DNA from: Nitrosomonas sp. UBA6494
Lineage (GTDB): Bacteria; Pseudomonadota; Gammaproteobacteria; Burkholderiales; Nitrosomonadaceae
Assembly: GCA_002435335.1 (NCBI GenBank)
Contig: DJMI01000066.1
Location: 5,702-24,176, forward strand
Length of the DNA stretch: 18,475 nucleotides
Reading direction: 5' to 3'
In this document: positions 1 through 6,859 of the stretch, piece after piece
Numbering within the stretch: the stretch's first letter is position 1
Layout: each line of letters opens with the position of its first letter
The notes under the pieces: model-generated
The model's database searches: none
Seen by the model: the letters and a program-made list of their open reading frames with translations, nothing else
What the model was told of the DNA's origin: nothing
Translations under genes and position numbers: made by a program

Positions 1-355
1 GCGTGATACCGTATTCGGCACACACGGCGGCGATGTGCGCATGGTGATGTTGCACCGCCAAAGCAGTAACGCGGTGTTGCTCAGCGAAATGCAGTGCGAA
101 TTCGGTGCTGTAAAAATCGGGGTGTAGGTCGTGCGCGACGATAACGGGTTTGTCCGGATATTGTTGCAGCATGCGCTGTACTGTTTGATCCAGTCGGTTG
201 CGCGCAGCGACACTGCCAAGATCGCCGATCACCGGCGACACGAAGGCTCGATTACTTTGCGTCAAACAGACGGTATTTTTCAACCAGGCGCCGCAAGCGA
301 GAACGGCGGGGCCGTCGCTTGCAAGCGGAATAGCGGTGTCTTGCGGATTAGCCAA
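1..355 (-). CDS. hypF: Short HypF: Kae1-like carbamoyltransferase domain of the [NiFe]-hydrogenase maturation protein (partial, runs off left edge)
   Basis: HypF uses carbamoyl phosphate to make the thiocarboxamide on HypE that becomes the CN ligands of the [NiFe] centre. The 118 visible residues match the beginning of the C-terminal Kae1-like domain: a GAWLKNTVCL segment near residue 22, IGDLGS, AHDLHPDFYST, and the metal-binding VQHHHAHIAA motif near residue 102. A full HypF of about 750 residues would first have acylphosphatase, zinc-finger and YrdC domains. None fits here, because the frame is closed by the hypB stop codon two codons upstream of the proposed TTG start at 355. The first in-frame ATG lies within conserved domain sequence, so TTG is the most plausible start, although no good Shine-Dalgarno is visible. 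From memory, the R. eutropha HypF1 is likewise N-terminally short and lies in a hypA1-B1-F1 cluster. Domain identity is strong; the exact start is uncertain. Confidence 0.85.
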   Translation of the reverse strand, partial: MANPQDTAIPLASDGPAVLACGAWLKNTVCLTQSNRAFVSPVIGDLGSVAARNRLDQTVQRMLQQYPDKPVIVAHDLHPDFYSTEFALHFAEQHRVTALAVQHHHAHIAAVCAEYGIT

Positions 356-358
356 GCG

Positions 359-1231
359 CTAAACCTGGAAGCTGGCTTCCATCGAATCGGCATTTGCAGC
401 AACCCGGCGACAGTTGGCCGCGATCCAATCGCACCAGGTCTGCATGCCGTCGCCTTGCGTTGCGGAGAGCTGAATCACCGGCAAACCGGGATGGACGCGG
501 TGCGCGTAGCCGATCGCCGCATCGATATCGAAATCGACATAAGGCAACAGATCGCATTTGTTCAACAGCATCAGATTGGCGGCGTGAAACATGTCGGGAT
601 ATTTGAGCGGCTTGTCCTCGCCTTCGGTTACCGATAGGATCACCACTTTATGCGCTTCGCCCAAATCGAAGCCGGACGGGCACACCAGGTTGCCGACGTT
701 CTCGATGAACAACAGGCTGTTACCTGGCAAGGCCAATTGTTGCAACGCGCGATCGATCATGTGTGCATCCAGATGACAACCTTTGCCGGTATTGATTTGC
801 ACCGCCGGAGCGCCGGTCGCGCGTATCCGGGCGGCGTCATGATCGGTTTGCTGGTCGCCTTCGATTACGGCGATCGGGAATTGGTTGCGCAACCGTTGAA
901 TGGTGTTGACCAGCAGCGTGGTTTTACCGGAACCCGGACTGGAAACCAAATTCAACGCGAAAATACCGTGCTGCAAAAAATAGCTGCGATTCTGCTGCGC
1001 TGAGCGGTTATTGTTGGTCAGAATGTCGCGCTCGATCTTAACCATACGCGATGGACTGATACCTGGTACGTGCGCACCGGCAATGCCGTTACCGAAATCG
1101 ATCGTACCTCTATCATGGTGTTGATGTACCGGTTGGCGAAAGCGCAGCGATTGATCGGCGCGATGATGCGTTGATACCGGTTTACCGTTGATATGCGTTT
1201 GCCCGTTGCCACATCCGCACGTTGTGCACAT
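359..1231 (-). CDS. hypB: HypB, nickel-binding GTPase for hydrogenase maturation
   Basis: HypB is a cytoplasmic SIMIBI GTPase that, with HypA, delivers nickel to the hydrogenase large subunit. The 290-residue product carries the N-terminal CxxCGC high-affinity nickel motif (Cys2, Cys5, Cys7), a modest His-containing stretch (HH at 22-23, HQHH at 36-39), Walker A SPGSGKTT at 98-105, EGDQQTD at 124-130, the G-domain metal residues Cys152-His153 and Cys184, and the guanine-specificity motif NKCD at 224-227. Length and motif order are normal for the family. The gene lies 15 bases downstream of hypA and ends in TAG, after which hypF resumes in the same frame. The His stretch is much weaker than in nickel-storing HypB proteins, so a storage role is doubtful. 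Confidence 0.97.
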   Translation of the reverse strand: MCTTCGCGNGQTHINGKPVSTHHRADQSLRFRQPVHQHHDRGTIDFGNGIAGAHVPGISPSRMVKIERDILTNNNRSAQQNRSYFLQHGIFALNLVSSPGSGKTTLLVNTIQRLRNQFPIAVIEGDQQTDHDAARIRATGAPAVQINTGKGCHLDAHMIDRALQQLALPGNSLLFIENVGNLVCPSGFDLGEAHKVVILSVTEGEDKPLKYPDMFHAANLMLLNKCDLLPYVDFDIDAAIGYAHRVHPGLPVIQLSATQGDGMQTWCDWIAANCRRVAANADSMEASFQV

Positions 1232-1246
1232 ATACCCTACCCTCCT

Positions 1247-1588
1247 CTATTCCACTTCCAATTCCTTGATGCGCATCTCCCCCCCCTGGATGATCTTCAG
1301 CGCATAATTGCCGCAATGCGGACACAAAGCATGATAAGTTTCGACGCTGCAAAGTTGATTGCAAACTCCACAACATGCTTGCCCGGGACTTACGATAATA
1401 TGCAGCGTCGCTTCATGCGCGATGCTGTCTCTGGTGATCGCATCGAAATAAAACTGCAGCGATTGCTGCTCGACGCACGCCAGTTGCCCGATTTCCAACC
1501 AAACGGCTTTGACGCGGGAAAACCGCTGCTCCCGAGCCGCATCTTCGATAATTAGCAGCAGACTCTCGGCGAGCGACAATTCATGCAT
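1247..1588 (-). CDS. hypA: HypA, nickel metallochaperone
   Basis: HypA partners HypB in inserting nickel into the [NiFe]-hydrogenase large subunit (some homologues also serve urease). The 113-residue protein begins Met-His-Glu, the conserved nickel-binding N-terminus, and has the structural zinc site made of two CxxC pairs (Cys73/Cys76 and Cys89/Cys92). Size is typical. The ATG at 1588 is the only start that preserves the MHE motif; a second in-frame-looking ATG nearby is simply part of the Met-His sequence on the other register. Only two bases separate it from the hupE stop, so it is probably translated by coupling within the operon. Confidence 0.96.
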   Translation of the reverse strand: MHELSLAESLLLIIEDAAREQRFSRVKAVWLEIGQLACVEQQSLQFYFDAITRDSIAHEATLHIIVSPGQACCGVCNQLCSVETYHALCPHCGNYALKIIQGGEMRIKELEVE

Positions 1589-1590
1589 CG

Positions 1591-2172
1591 TTATGCAATC
1601 ACTGATTGCAGCAACAATAATCCACCGTATCCGCTCACCATGATACCGCTAAAACGCAGCCAGTTGATAGAGCCACGGTTGCGCAACAACAGCGCCAAAC
1701 CGATACCGATCAAATGCAGCAATACTGTAGCCGACATGAAGCCGCTTGCGTAACCGAGTAGCGATATGTCCGACGGCATCTCGTTTCCATGCGCGTAACC
1801 GTGACTCAATGCAAAGACGGCGATCAAACTCAAGCTGACACCTGGCGGCAACGCCATGCGCCGTATCAACAAGATACCGAGTATCAACAACGACAGCACG
1901 ATACCGTGCTCGGCCAGAATGTTAGGCAACGATACCATCCCCAATAGACCGCCCAATCCCATCACTACTACAAAAGCCATCGGTATAAACCACAGCATAC
2001 GGCCCTGCCATTGCGCCGCCCACAACCCGACCGCAACCATCGCCAGCACATGGTCCAAACCGCTAAAAGGATGAGAAAAACCATGCAGGAAGCCAACGTG
2101 CGGACCGTCGCCGGTATGCGCAAAAGCCAGCGCTGGGACGGTGGCAAGGATAAGAAAAAGCGGCAGTTTCAT
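1591..2172 (-). CDS. hupE: HupE/UreJ family nickel (or cobalt) permease
   Basis: HupE/UreJ proteins are membrane permeases that bring Ni2+ into the cell for hydrogenase or urease. The 193-residue product starts with a cleavable-looking hydrophobic leader ending ALAFA, followed by the family motif HPFSGLDH at residues 34-41, then a series of hydrophobic spans. A second histidine-rich loop, HGYAHGNEMP, lies between later helices. The start was placed at the ATG at 2172, five bases after the stop of the protease gene and preceded by GGAG at a usable distance. The longer reading from 2196 adds eight residues that would spoil the signal peptide and overlap the upstream gene by 19 bases. Position between the protease and hypA supports nickel supply for hydrogenase assembly. 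Confidence 0.92.
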   Translation of the reverse strand: MKLPLFLILATVPALAFAHTGDGPHVGFLHGFSHPFSGLDHVLAMVAVGLWAAQWQGRMLWFIPMAFVVVMGLGGLLGMVSLPNILAEHGIVLSLLILGILLIRRMALPPGVSLSLIAVFALSHGYAHGNEMPSDISLLGYASGFMSATVLLHLIGIGLALLLRNRGSINWLRFSGIMVSGYGGLLLLQSVIA

Positions 2173-2177
2173 TGATG

Positions 2178-2612
2178 TCAGTGCTCCATATGCCATTGCT
2201 GTACTTTAGCGATGGCGGCTTCCAAATTATGTTGGGCGCGCTCGCTCAACGAGTTACCCAGTTCAAACGCATAACCGCGAATACGCAGCAAAAAAGCCGT
2301 TGGCGCAGGACGGCGGTACGCCTGTTGATAAATAAACAGTAATGCCGCCGGTGTCAAGGCGTGGCTGGTGTAGCTCTCGTCTTGCTGCGCTGTTACTACT
2401 GAAAATTCGTAGGGTGCTGCACAAGCCACATCCGCATCGACGAACAATATTTGATCAAACCCGATTAAATCTGCGGCGTGTTCGATCAATAATTGCATAT
2501 CCACGAGGCAAACGGTATCGACAAGGCGATGTTGTTCCAGTCGCTCGATCAACATCGTCCCCAAAGCATCGTCCCCACGCCCGGGGTTGCCGTAACCAAA
2601 CAGTAACCGCAT
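2178..2612 (-). CDS. [NiFe]-hydrogenase maturation endopeptidase, HoxW/HycI-like
   Basis: These endopeptidases clip the C-terminal extension of the hydrogenase large subunit after nickel insertion. The 144-residue product begins RLLFGYGNPGRGDDALG, which matches the glycine-rich start of the family. Likely nickel-sensing ligands by analogy with HybD are Asp15, Asp59 (in ILFVDAD) and His84 (in TSHALTP). The GYGNPGRGDDALG form and RGYAFELG near the end resemble proteases of cytoplasmic group 3 (HoxW-type) hydrogenases more than those of membrane uptake enzymes; that assignment is from memory. GTG (2615) and ATG (2612) are adjacent possible starts; ATG was chosen, giving a TGATG overlap with the upstream TPM gene. 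No separate Shine-Dalgarno is evident, so translation is probably coupled. Confidence 0.9.
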   Translation of the reverse strand: MRLLFGYGNPGRGDDALGTMLIERLEQHRLVDTVCLVDMQLLIEHAADLIGFDQILFVDADVACAAPYEFSVVTAQQDESYTSHALTPAALLFIYQQAYRRPAPTAFLLRIRGYAFELGNSLSERAQHNLEAAIAKVQQWHMEH

Positions 2613-3112
2613 CACAACACCGTCGGTTTGTCGGGCAATTCATTTCGGTTGTTGCGCTCGTGCGGCGGAAAATGATTTGCCAGATGGCTACCGATTGCTT
2701 GGATGCCTTCGATAACGCCGTTTTCAAATTGCCGCTGCCGGAAAGCGGATTCCATGGCACGGCAAATCGCTTCCCATTCGGCTTCCGCGACTTTGGTGCT
2801 GATGCCGCGATCAGCAACGATTTCGACATCGCGATCTGCGAGCAGTACGTAAATCAGCACGCCGTTATTGCGTTCGGTATCCCAAACACGCAATTGCGAA
2901 AACACTTCGATCGCGCGTTCGCGAGCGGTTTGGTTTTTAAGTAGCGGCAAGGTGTTTAGCGCAACTTCAACAGCAAAACAAATTTCACCGCCGTGCTGCA
3001 TTTCGGATTGCCGGATCGCTTGTTCGATGGCGTTGAGCGTAGTTTGGGGAAAACAAAAACGCAATGCCAATTGACCTGTGGCCAGATGTATAAACCAACG
3101 TTTGATGTTCAT
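2612..3112 (-). CDS. TPM-domain (DUF477 / TLP18.3-Psb32-MOLO-1) protein without membrane anchor
   Basis: The 166-residue product has a TPM fold signature: AIRQSEMQHGGEICFAVE, the ERAIEVFSQLRVWDTERNNGVLIYVLLADRDVEIVADRG core, and a helical end with WEAICRAM and FENGVIEGIQAIG. Unlike the neighbouring larger TPM protein it has no clear signal peptide, no C-terminal membrane segment and no glycine tail. The first 30 residues are basic and amphipathic. Bacteria often encode such a protein next to LemA and a YgcG-like protein, but its biochemical role is not established. ATG at 3112 is preferred over GTG at 3118 because it forms a TAATG overlap with the upstream stop. Its 3' end overlaps the hydrogenase protease gene, which is an unusual neighbour. 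Confidence 0.85.
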   Translation of the reverse strand: MNIKRWFIHLATGQLALRFCFPQTTLNAIEQAIRQSEMQHGGEICFAVEVALNTLPLLKNQTARERAIEVFSQLRVWDTERNNGVLIYVLLADRDVEIVADRGISTKVAEAEWEAICRAMESAFRQRQFENGVIEGIQAIGSHLANHFPPHERNNRNELPDKPTVL

Positions 3113-4002
3113 TACCACCGCCCCGATGCGCCGCCGCCGCCAAAACCACCGCCACCACCGCCAAATCCTCCTCCGCTGAAGCCGCCATGACGATAATCAT
3201 GACCTGTCCAGCCACGGCTGCCGCGATAGACACCAGTGCTGGCGTTGAGAAAAAGATTCAGAATGAAAGCAGCGATGGCAATTAGCATCGCTATTGCGAC
3301 AGAAGAAAAAATCATCCAACCAACCAACCCCAAGCCGATGCCGGTAACGCCGGAGCCGATCAAGCGCCCGAGGAAAACTTGCAATACGCGTCCCAATATC
3401 ACGGAGAATATGAGAATCGACACGAAATTGTCGAGATTCGATTGCGTATCGTCTGCCGGTTTTACGCGCGACACGGGTAGCGGCTCGCCGTTGATTAACT
3501 TGATCAGCGCATCGATGCCTGCATCGATACCTGCAACAAAGTGTCCTTGCTTGAATGACGGCGTAATGATTTCTGCGATGATGCGTTTCGCTTTGGCGTC
3601 CGGCACCGCACCTTCCAAACCGTAACCGACTTCGATACGCAGTGCCCGGTCATTTTTGGCGATCAGCAGCAAAATGCCGTCGTCCACGCCTTTGCGCCCT
3701 AGCTTCCAGGCTTCTGCAACGCGCATCGCGTATTGTTCAATGGTTTCAGGCTGTGTCGTGGACACGAGCAGTACCGCGATTTGACTGCCCTTGGCTTGCT
3801 CAAACGCCGCCAGTTTTTGCTCCAATTGTGCAAGTTCCGACGCGGCAAGCGTTGCCGTCAGATCAGTGACATGCTTTTTCAGCGGCGGCACAGCCACTTC
3901 GGCTTGTACCGCAGGAATTGCCGGCATCCAGCAAGTCAAGAACAGACACACCCAAAGCAACGCGGGTGCAATAAATCGGTTCAGTTCCGGCATCGGTTTC
4001 AT
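3112..4002 (-). CDS. YgcG-like secreted TPM-domain membrane protein with glycine-rich tail
   Basis: The 296-residue product has a signal peptide (basic start, hydrophobic 10-30, likely cut after AVQA at 34), a TPM domain over roughly 40-170 (ILLLIAKNDRALRIEVGYGLEG and AGIDAGIDALIKLI are characteristic), two hydrophobic spans at about 190-245, and a C-terminal tail of about 25 residues rich in Gly-Gly-Phe. This is the layout of the YgcG/DUF477 family. Its function is unknown; paralogues have been linked to envelope processes and plant PSII repair. The start at 4002 (or ATG three codons later) falls just after the lemA stop; the longer frame reading back to 4116 is only overlap with lemA. No strong Shine-Dalgarno is visible. 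Confidence 0.9.
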   Translation of the reverse strand: MKPMPELNRFIAPALLWVCLFLTCWMPAIPAVQAEVAVPPLKKHVTDLTATLAASELAQLEQKLAAFEQAKGSQIAVLLVSTTQPETIEQYAMRVAEAWKLGRKGVDDGILLLIAKNDRALRIEVGYGLEGAVPDAKAKRIIAEIITPSFKQGHFVAGIDAGIDALIKLINGEPLPVSRVKPADDTQSNLDNFVSILIFSVILGRVLQVFLGRLIGSGVTGIGLGLVGWMIFSSVAIAMLIAIAAFILNLFLNASTGVYRGSRGWTGHDYRHGGFSGGGFGGGGGGFGGGGASGRW

Positions 4003-4015
4003 GACGAATATGTTG

Positions 4016-4624
4016 TTACTTTCCGGTTGCTTCCGATGTGCCGAAATCCACTTTCGGTGCGGAAGAAATTTCCTGCTCATTTTCGACACTGAAACTCGGC
4101 TTGGTTTGATAGCCAAACAGCATCGCGGTCAGATTGCTCGGAAAAGAACGCACCACGATGTTGTATGCCTGCACCGCTTTGATATAACGGTTACGCGCGA
4201 CGGTAATACGGTTTTCGGTGCCTTCCAGTTGCGCTTGCAAATCACGGAAATTGGCATCGGATTTCAATTCGGGATAATTCTCGGTCACCATCAGCAATCG
4301 TGACAATGCGCTGGACAACTCGCCTTGTGCTTGTTGGAATTTCGAGAATGCATTCGCATCGTTGATCAGCTCCGGCGTAGCTTGAACACTACCTACCTTG
4401 GAACGGGCGTTAGTGACACCGAGCAGCACATCCTTCTCTTGCGCAGCAAACCCTTTTACCGTACTGACCAAATTTGGCACCAAATCGGCGCGGCGTTTAT
4501 ATTGATTCAACACCTCGGCCCAACTGGCTTTAATTTGCTCGTCAGTTTCCTGCAGCGTGTTGTACCCGCAGCCACTGAGCGTCAGCATACAAACAATAAC
4601 AGCGATCGAGAACATCTGGCGCAT
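4016..4624 (-). CDS. LemA family lipoprotein
   Basis: LemA proteins are anchored helical proteins of unknown biochemical function, often paired with TPM proteins. The 202-residue product has a lipoprotein signal (lipobox LSGC, Cys19), then the conserved features QETDEQIKASWAEVLNQYKRRADLVPNLVSTVKGFA, a long helical middle with ENYPELKSDANFRDLQAQLEGTEN (split here by the family's turn), RNRYIKAVQAYN, and FPSNLTAMLFGY near the end. Start at 4624 has an excellent GAGGAAGAG Shine-Dalgarno three bases upstream; the frame is open twelve codons further but adds only non-signal residues. It is the first gene of the minus-strand cluster that continues through the TPM proteins into the hydrogenase maturation genes, so its promoter may serve them all. 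Confidence 0.93.
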   Translation of the reverse strand: MRQMFSIAVIVCMLTLSGCGYNTLQETDEQIKASWAEVLNQYKRRADLVPNLVSTVKGFAAQEKDVLLGVTNARSKVGSVQATPELINDANAFSKFQQAQGELSSALSRLLMVTENYPELKSDANFRDLQAQLEGTENRITVARNRYIKAVQAYNIVVRSFPSNLTAMLFGYQTKPSFSVENEQEISSAPKVDFGTSEATGK

Positions 4625-4695
4625 AAACTCTTCCTCACGTAATGGAATATAACAGATCAAAATATGGCGATGAGAACTGCGATTAACAATACCAT

Positions 4696-5049
4696 TTGAT
4701 AATTATTTTGCAATGCGAAGTTGCTGGCAACGAGCAATCACAAGCGAATAAAACCTCAAATAAACAAGCTGCATCATCAAAAGTCGTAGTGCTTTACAAT
4801 GATGGAAGCATATCGCCCTATCGTGACAACTTATCATTTCTTAAAAAACAATCTGCTACTCAATGGCACGAGGAAACCGGAAATAACGACACTGTCGCAC
4901 AGGCTCAAACATCCAAACAAGCTGATAATCAGCACGGACCCAACGAGATTAAAGTCACTCCAGTACCCGAACCCACTTTATTTTCAGAGTTACTGACAGG
5001 GATGGGTTTACTGTTGCTATGGGGCAAGCTATTTAGAAACCGCAATTGA
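4696..5049 (+). pseudogene. PEP-CTERM sorting tail on a truncated or short reading frame
   Basis: The last 31 residues read as a PEP-CTERM exosortase signal: a Val-Pro-Glu-Pro motif about 26 residues from the end, a hydrophobic stretch ELLTGMGLLLLWG, and a short basic end (KLFRNRN). The 80 or so residues before it are polar, rich in Gln, Asn, Ser and Lys, with no recognised domain. A normal exosortase substrate has an N-terminal signal peptide. Here the only start is TTG at 4696, the first residues are just IIIILQ-like, and a stop lies four codons upstream. It is therefore likely the 3' remnant of a larger gene, although a short real protein cannot be excluded. There is no Shine-Dalgarno. It faces the minus-strand envelope operon end to end. 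Confidence 0.5.
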
Positions 5050-5119
5050 GTCGTGTTGTTTTAGCAATACGTAGTAAACCCGCAGAGAAGCAATCAATCA
5101 GGATTCTTAGTCAACTGCA

Positions 5120-5326
5120 TCATAAACTTATATTCTGCAGACAAGCCAAGAGTCCTTCAGGACTGGTTCGATGGCAAAAGAAATAAACACTGCCCATTAA
5201 TGCAACAATTGACATCAGCAACATAAAAACCGGAACTATCAGGTTCTTTTTCTCATATTTTGCTTTAATCGTATTTGCGATCTGTTCGTAAGTATTAGCC
5301 GATGTATCTAAATCAACAGAATCCAT
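5120..5326 (-). CDS. Small single-pass membrane protein, last gene of ExeA/OmpA operon
   Basis: The 68-residue product has a polar, acidic first half (MDSVDLDTSANTYEQIANTI), a KAKYEKK basic patch, and one clear transmembrane segment at about residues 29-51 (LIVPVFMLLMSIVALMGSVY). The basic patch before the helix predicts a cytoplasmic N-terminus. It is not recognised as a member of a known family. The ATG at 5326 lies inside the 3' end of the ATPase gene (19-base overlap) with AGGA about ten bases upstream, which favours a genuinely co-translated third gene over chance. The final residues after the helix are short and variable-looking. Function unknown; by position it may be a partner of the ATPase. 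Confidence 0.6.
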   Translation of the reverse strand: MDSVDLDTSANTYEQIANTIKAKYEKKNLIVPVFMLLMSIVALMGSVYFFCHRTSPEGLLACLQNISL

Positions 5327-6114
5327 TCATAAACATCCTGAGCGTCGACGACCGATTTGTTGCATTCGGAGGCAACGTTCAATGCGCGATCGCATAGTGA
5401 ATTGATCGTACGCGGTGTGCCGCCTGCGCGAAACGCTATCGACAACGCCTCCCAGCCGGTATCAGAAAAGAGGCCGGGATTGCCTCCCGCTATTTGGATG
5501 CGATGCCTAATGTATTTCAACACGGCATCCACATTCATTCTTCCCAATGTTTCTAAAGCAGCGATACGCTGTTTGAAAGGAAGCATTTCGGGCTTATTGA
5601 TTTTATCCATCAATTCTTCCTGACCAAGCAGCAGCAATTGAATGAGCTTTAACGACCCTTCTTCCAGATTGTTCAACAAGCGAACGCCATTGATGACATC
5701 ATCGGACATGAGATGAGATTCATCCATAATCACCAGACACTTATTTCCTTCCGCGTTAATCTTCACTAAGGCGTTTCTGATATCTCGCATGACAAAAGTT
5801 TTCTCAGCGGAAGAAGGCTGCACACCGAGTTCTTGAGCAAGATACAAATAAAGATCGACACTGCTCGCAGGAGGTTCCGCCATCCAAATCACTTGTATGT
5901 TATGCGGAAAATCCGCTTTAATCATTTGGCTTAATGTGGTTTTCCCGGAACCGATCGGACCGGTTACCACAATCAAACCGCGACCGCTTTGCAATGAACC
6001 GGAAATTTGTTTTCGAATGCGCGCATGATCTCCTTGATCATAAAAAAACATGGGATCCGGTACATTCTCAAACGGCAATAAATTGAGATTAAAGTGCTGT
6101 GCATACATGTGCAT
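5308..6114 (-). CDS. ExeA/GspA-like AAA ATPase (PEP-CTERM-locus type secretion ATPase)
   Basis: The 268-residue protein has the ExeA-family start MYAQHFNLNLLPFENVPDP, Walker A GPIGSGKT at 52-59, Walker B CLVIMDESH at 126-134 with Asp131-Glu132, a sensor-type LLLLGQEEL segment, and a C-terminal helical lid (FRAGGTPRTINSLCDRAL). Its length matches single-domain ATPases found in PEP-CTERM polysaccharide loci and is shorter than ExeA itself, which has a peptidoglycan-binding C-terminus that is missing here. The upstream operon partner carries an OmpA peptidoglycan-binding domain instead. The ATG at 6114 overlaps the upstream stop as TAATG; ATG at 6108 is a second possibility. Role inferred: cytoplasmic energy source for an envelope-spanning assembly. 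Confidence 0.88.
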   Translation of the reverse strand: MHMYAQHFNLNLLPFENVPDPMFFYDQGDHARIRKQISGSLQSGRGLIVVTGPIGSGKTTLSQMIKADFPHNIQVIWMAEPPASSVDLYLYLAQELGVQPSSAEKTFVMRDIRNALVKINAEGNKCLVIMDESHLMSDDVINGVRLLNNLEEGSLKLIQLLLLGQEELMDKINKPEMLPFKQRIAALETLGRMNVDAVLKYIRHRIQIAGGNPGLFSDTGWEALSIAFRAGGTPRTINSLCDRALNVASECNKSVVDAQDVYEWILLI

Positions 6115-6851
6115 TAATTGCCCCCTTCTTTGGATGTCAGTATGACTTCTACTCTTCGGTTTCTTAACCGACCGTCTTCAGTTTCATTGGTATCGATTGG
6201 ACGCATATCGCCAAAGCCTTGTATCGATATTCTATCCGGTGGTATTCCACGCGAAATCAGTATATTTGCAATACTTTTAGCGCGTTGCAACGATAAATCC
6301 ATATTGCCGCCAGCTCTCCATGACGGTGTGTTGTCGGTATGCCCTTCGATTGATATGCGACTATCGGGTGACAATGATATTTCTCGAATCATTTTTTCGA
6401 TCACTGATGGCTCAATATTCTGAATGATATCCTGGCCCGAACGAAACGTTTTTCCATCAAAAACAGCCAAGGTTTTTGGCAATTCGTGACTTATGATCGG
6501 TTGAACACTTTCCGGCACCGATTCAATTGTCTCGGATTGCGTCTCATTTTGTACCGCGGTTGAGGACAACTCTTCTAAATATGTTTTATCGCCTGCCAAT
6601 TCTGTGATGAAAGTTTGCTCACCGTCACTCGCGGGATGAGGCGTGGATGTATCTGATAACGGTGGCGGTATAAATGTTATCAGTGATTCACTTAATGGAT
6701 AATCGCCACTGTACTCATCCGGAGTAACAACTGCCTTAAACGTAATAAAAGCCGACATTGCAAAAAAACAAGCGATAACCCCAGAATAAAGGAACGAATC
6801 ATAATAAACCGCCTTGCCTTGTGTTGATAGATTTAGAATTAACGATACCAA
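6114..6851 (-). CDS. Inner-membrane protein with periplasmic OmpA-like peptidoglycan-binding domain
   Basis: The 245-residue product has one transmembrane segment at about 20-40, a low-complexity Pro/Ser/Glu/Thr-rich linker to about 125, and an OmpA-like domain over about 130-240. The domain includes EGHTDN at 169-174, LSLQRAKSIANIL near 187-197, GIPPDRISIQGFGDMRPI and the closing RNRRVEVIL. These are the residues that hold diaminopimelate in OmpA/MotB domains. The start is awkward: only TTG at 6851 keeps the membrane segment, there is no good Shine-Dalgarno, and the next ATG at 6758 would remove most of the helix. It is followed by the ATPase through a TAATG overlap, suggesting a complex in which this protein holds the ATPase machinery to the cell wall. 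Confidence 0.85.
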   Translation of the reverse strand: MVSLILNLSTQGKAVYYDSFLYSGVIACFFAMSAFITFKAVVTPDEYSGDYPLSESLITFIPPPLSDTSTPHPASDGEQTFITELAGDKTYLEELSSTAVQNETQSETIESVPESVQPIISHELPKTLAVFDGKTFRSGQDIIQNIEPSVIEKMIREISLSPDSRISIEGHTDNTPSWRAGGNMDLSLQRAKSIANILISRGIPPDRISIQGFGDMRPIDTNETEDGRLRNRRVEVILTSKEGGN

Positions 6852-6859
6852 ATTGGTAT
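6845..6859. repeat. 15-base palindrome over the OmpA-like gene start
   Basis: ATACCAA-A-TTGGTAT reads the same on both strands apart from the centre base. It covers the proposed TTG start codon of the OmpA-domain gene. It could be an operator site or a chance symmetric AT-rich sequence; no family can be assigned. Confidence 0.4.

Noticed and set aside
131..1003. Plus-strand open frames opposite hypF and hypB (131-637, 650-1003)
   Set aside because: They are antisense to clearly conserved HypF and HypB domains and have no family-like sequence or Shine-Dalgarno.
2342..2944. 200-codon plus-strand frame opposite the protease and TPM genes
   Set aside because: Antisense to two recognised proteins; composition is typical of shadow frames (Arg, His and Ser rich).
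2993..3190. Poly-proline plus-strand protein
   Set aside because: It is the complement of the glycine-rich tail of the YgcG-like protein.
5151..5164. AGTCCT-TC-AGGACT palindrome as a terminator
   Set aside because: The two-base loop is too small for a stable full stem, it lies inside the small membrane-protein gene, and no T-run follows.
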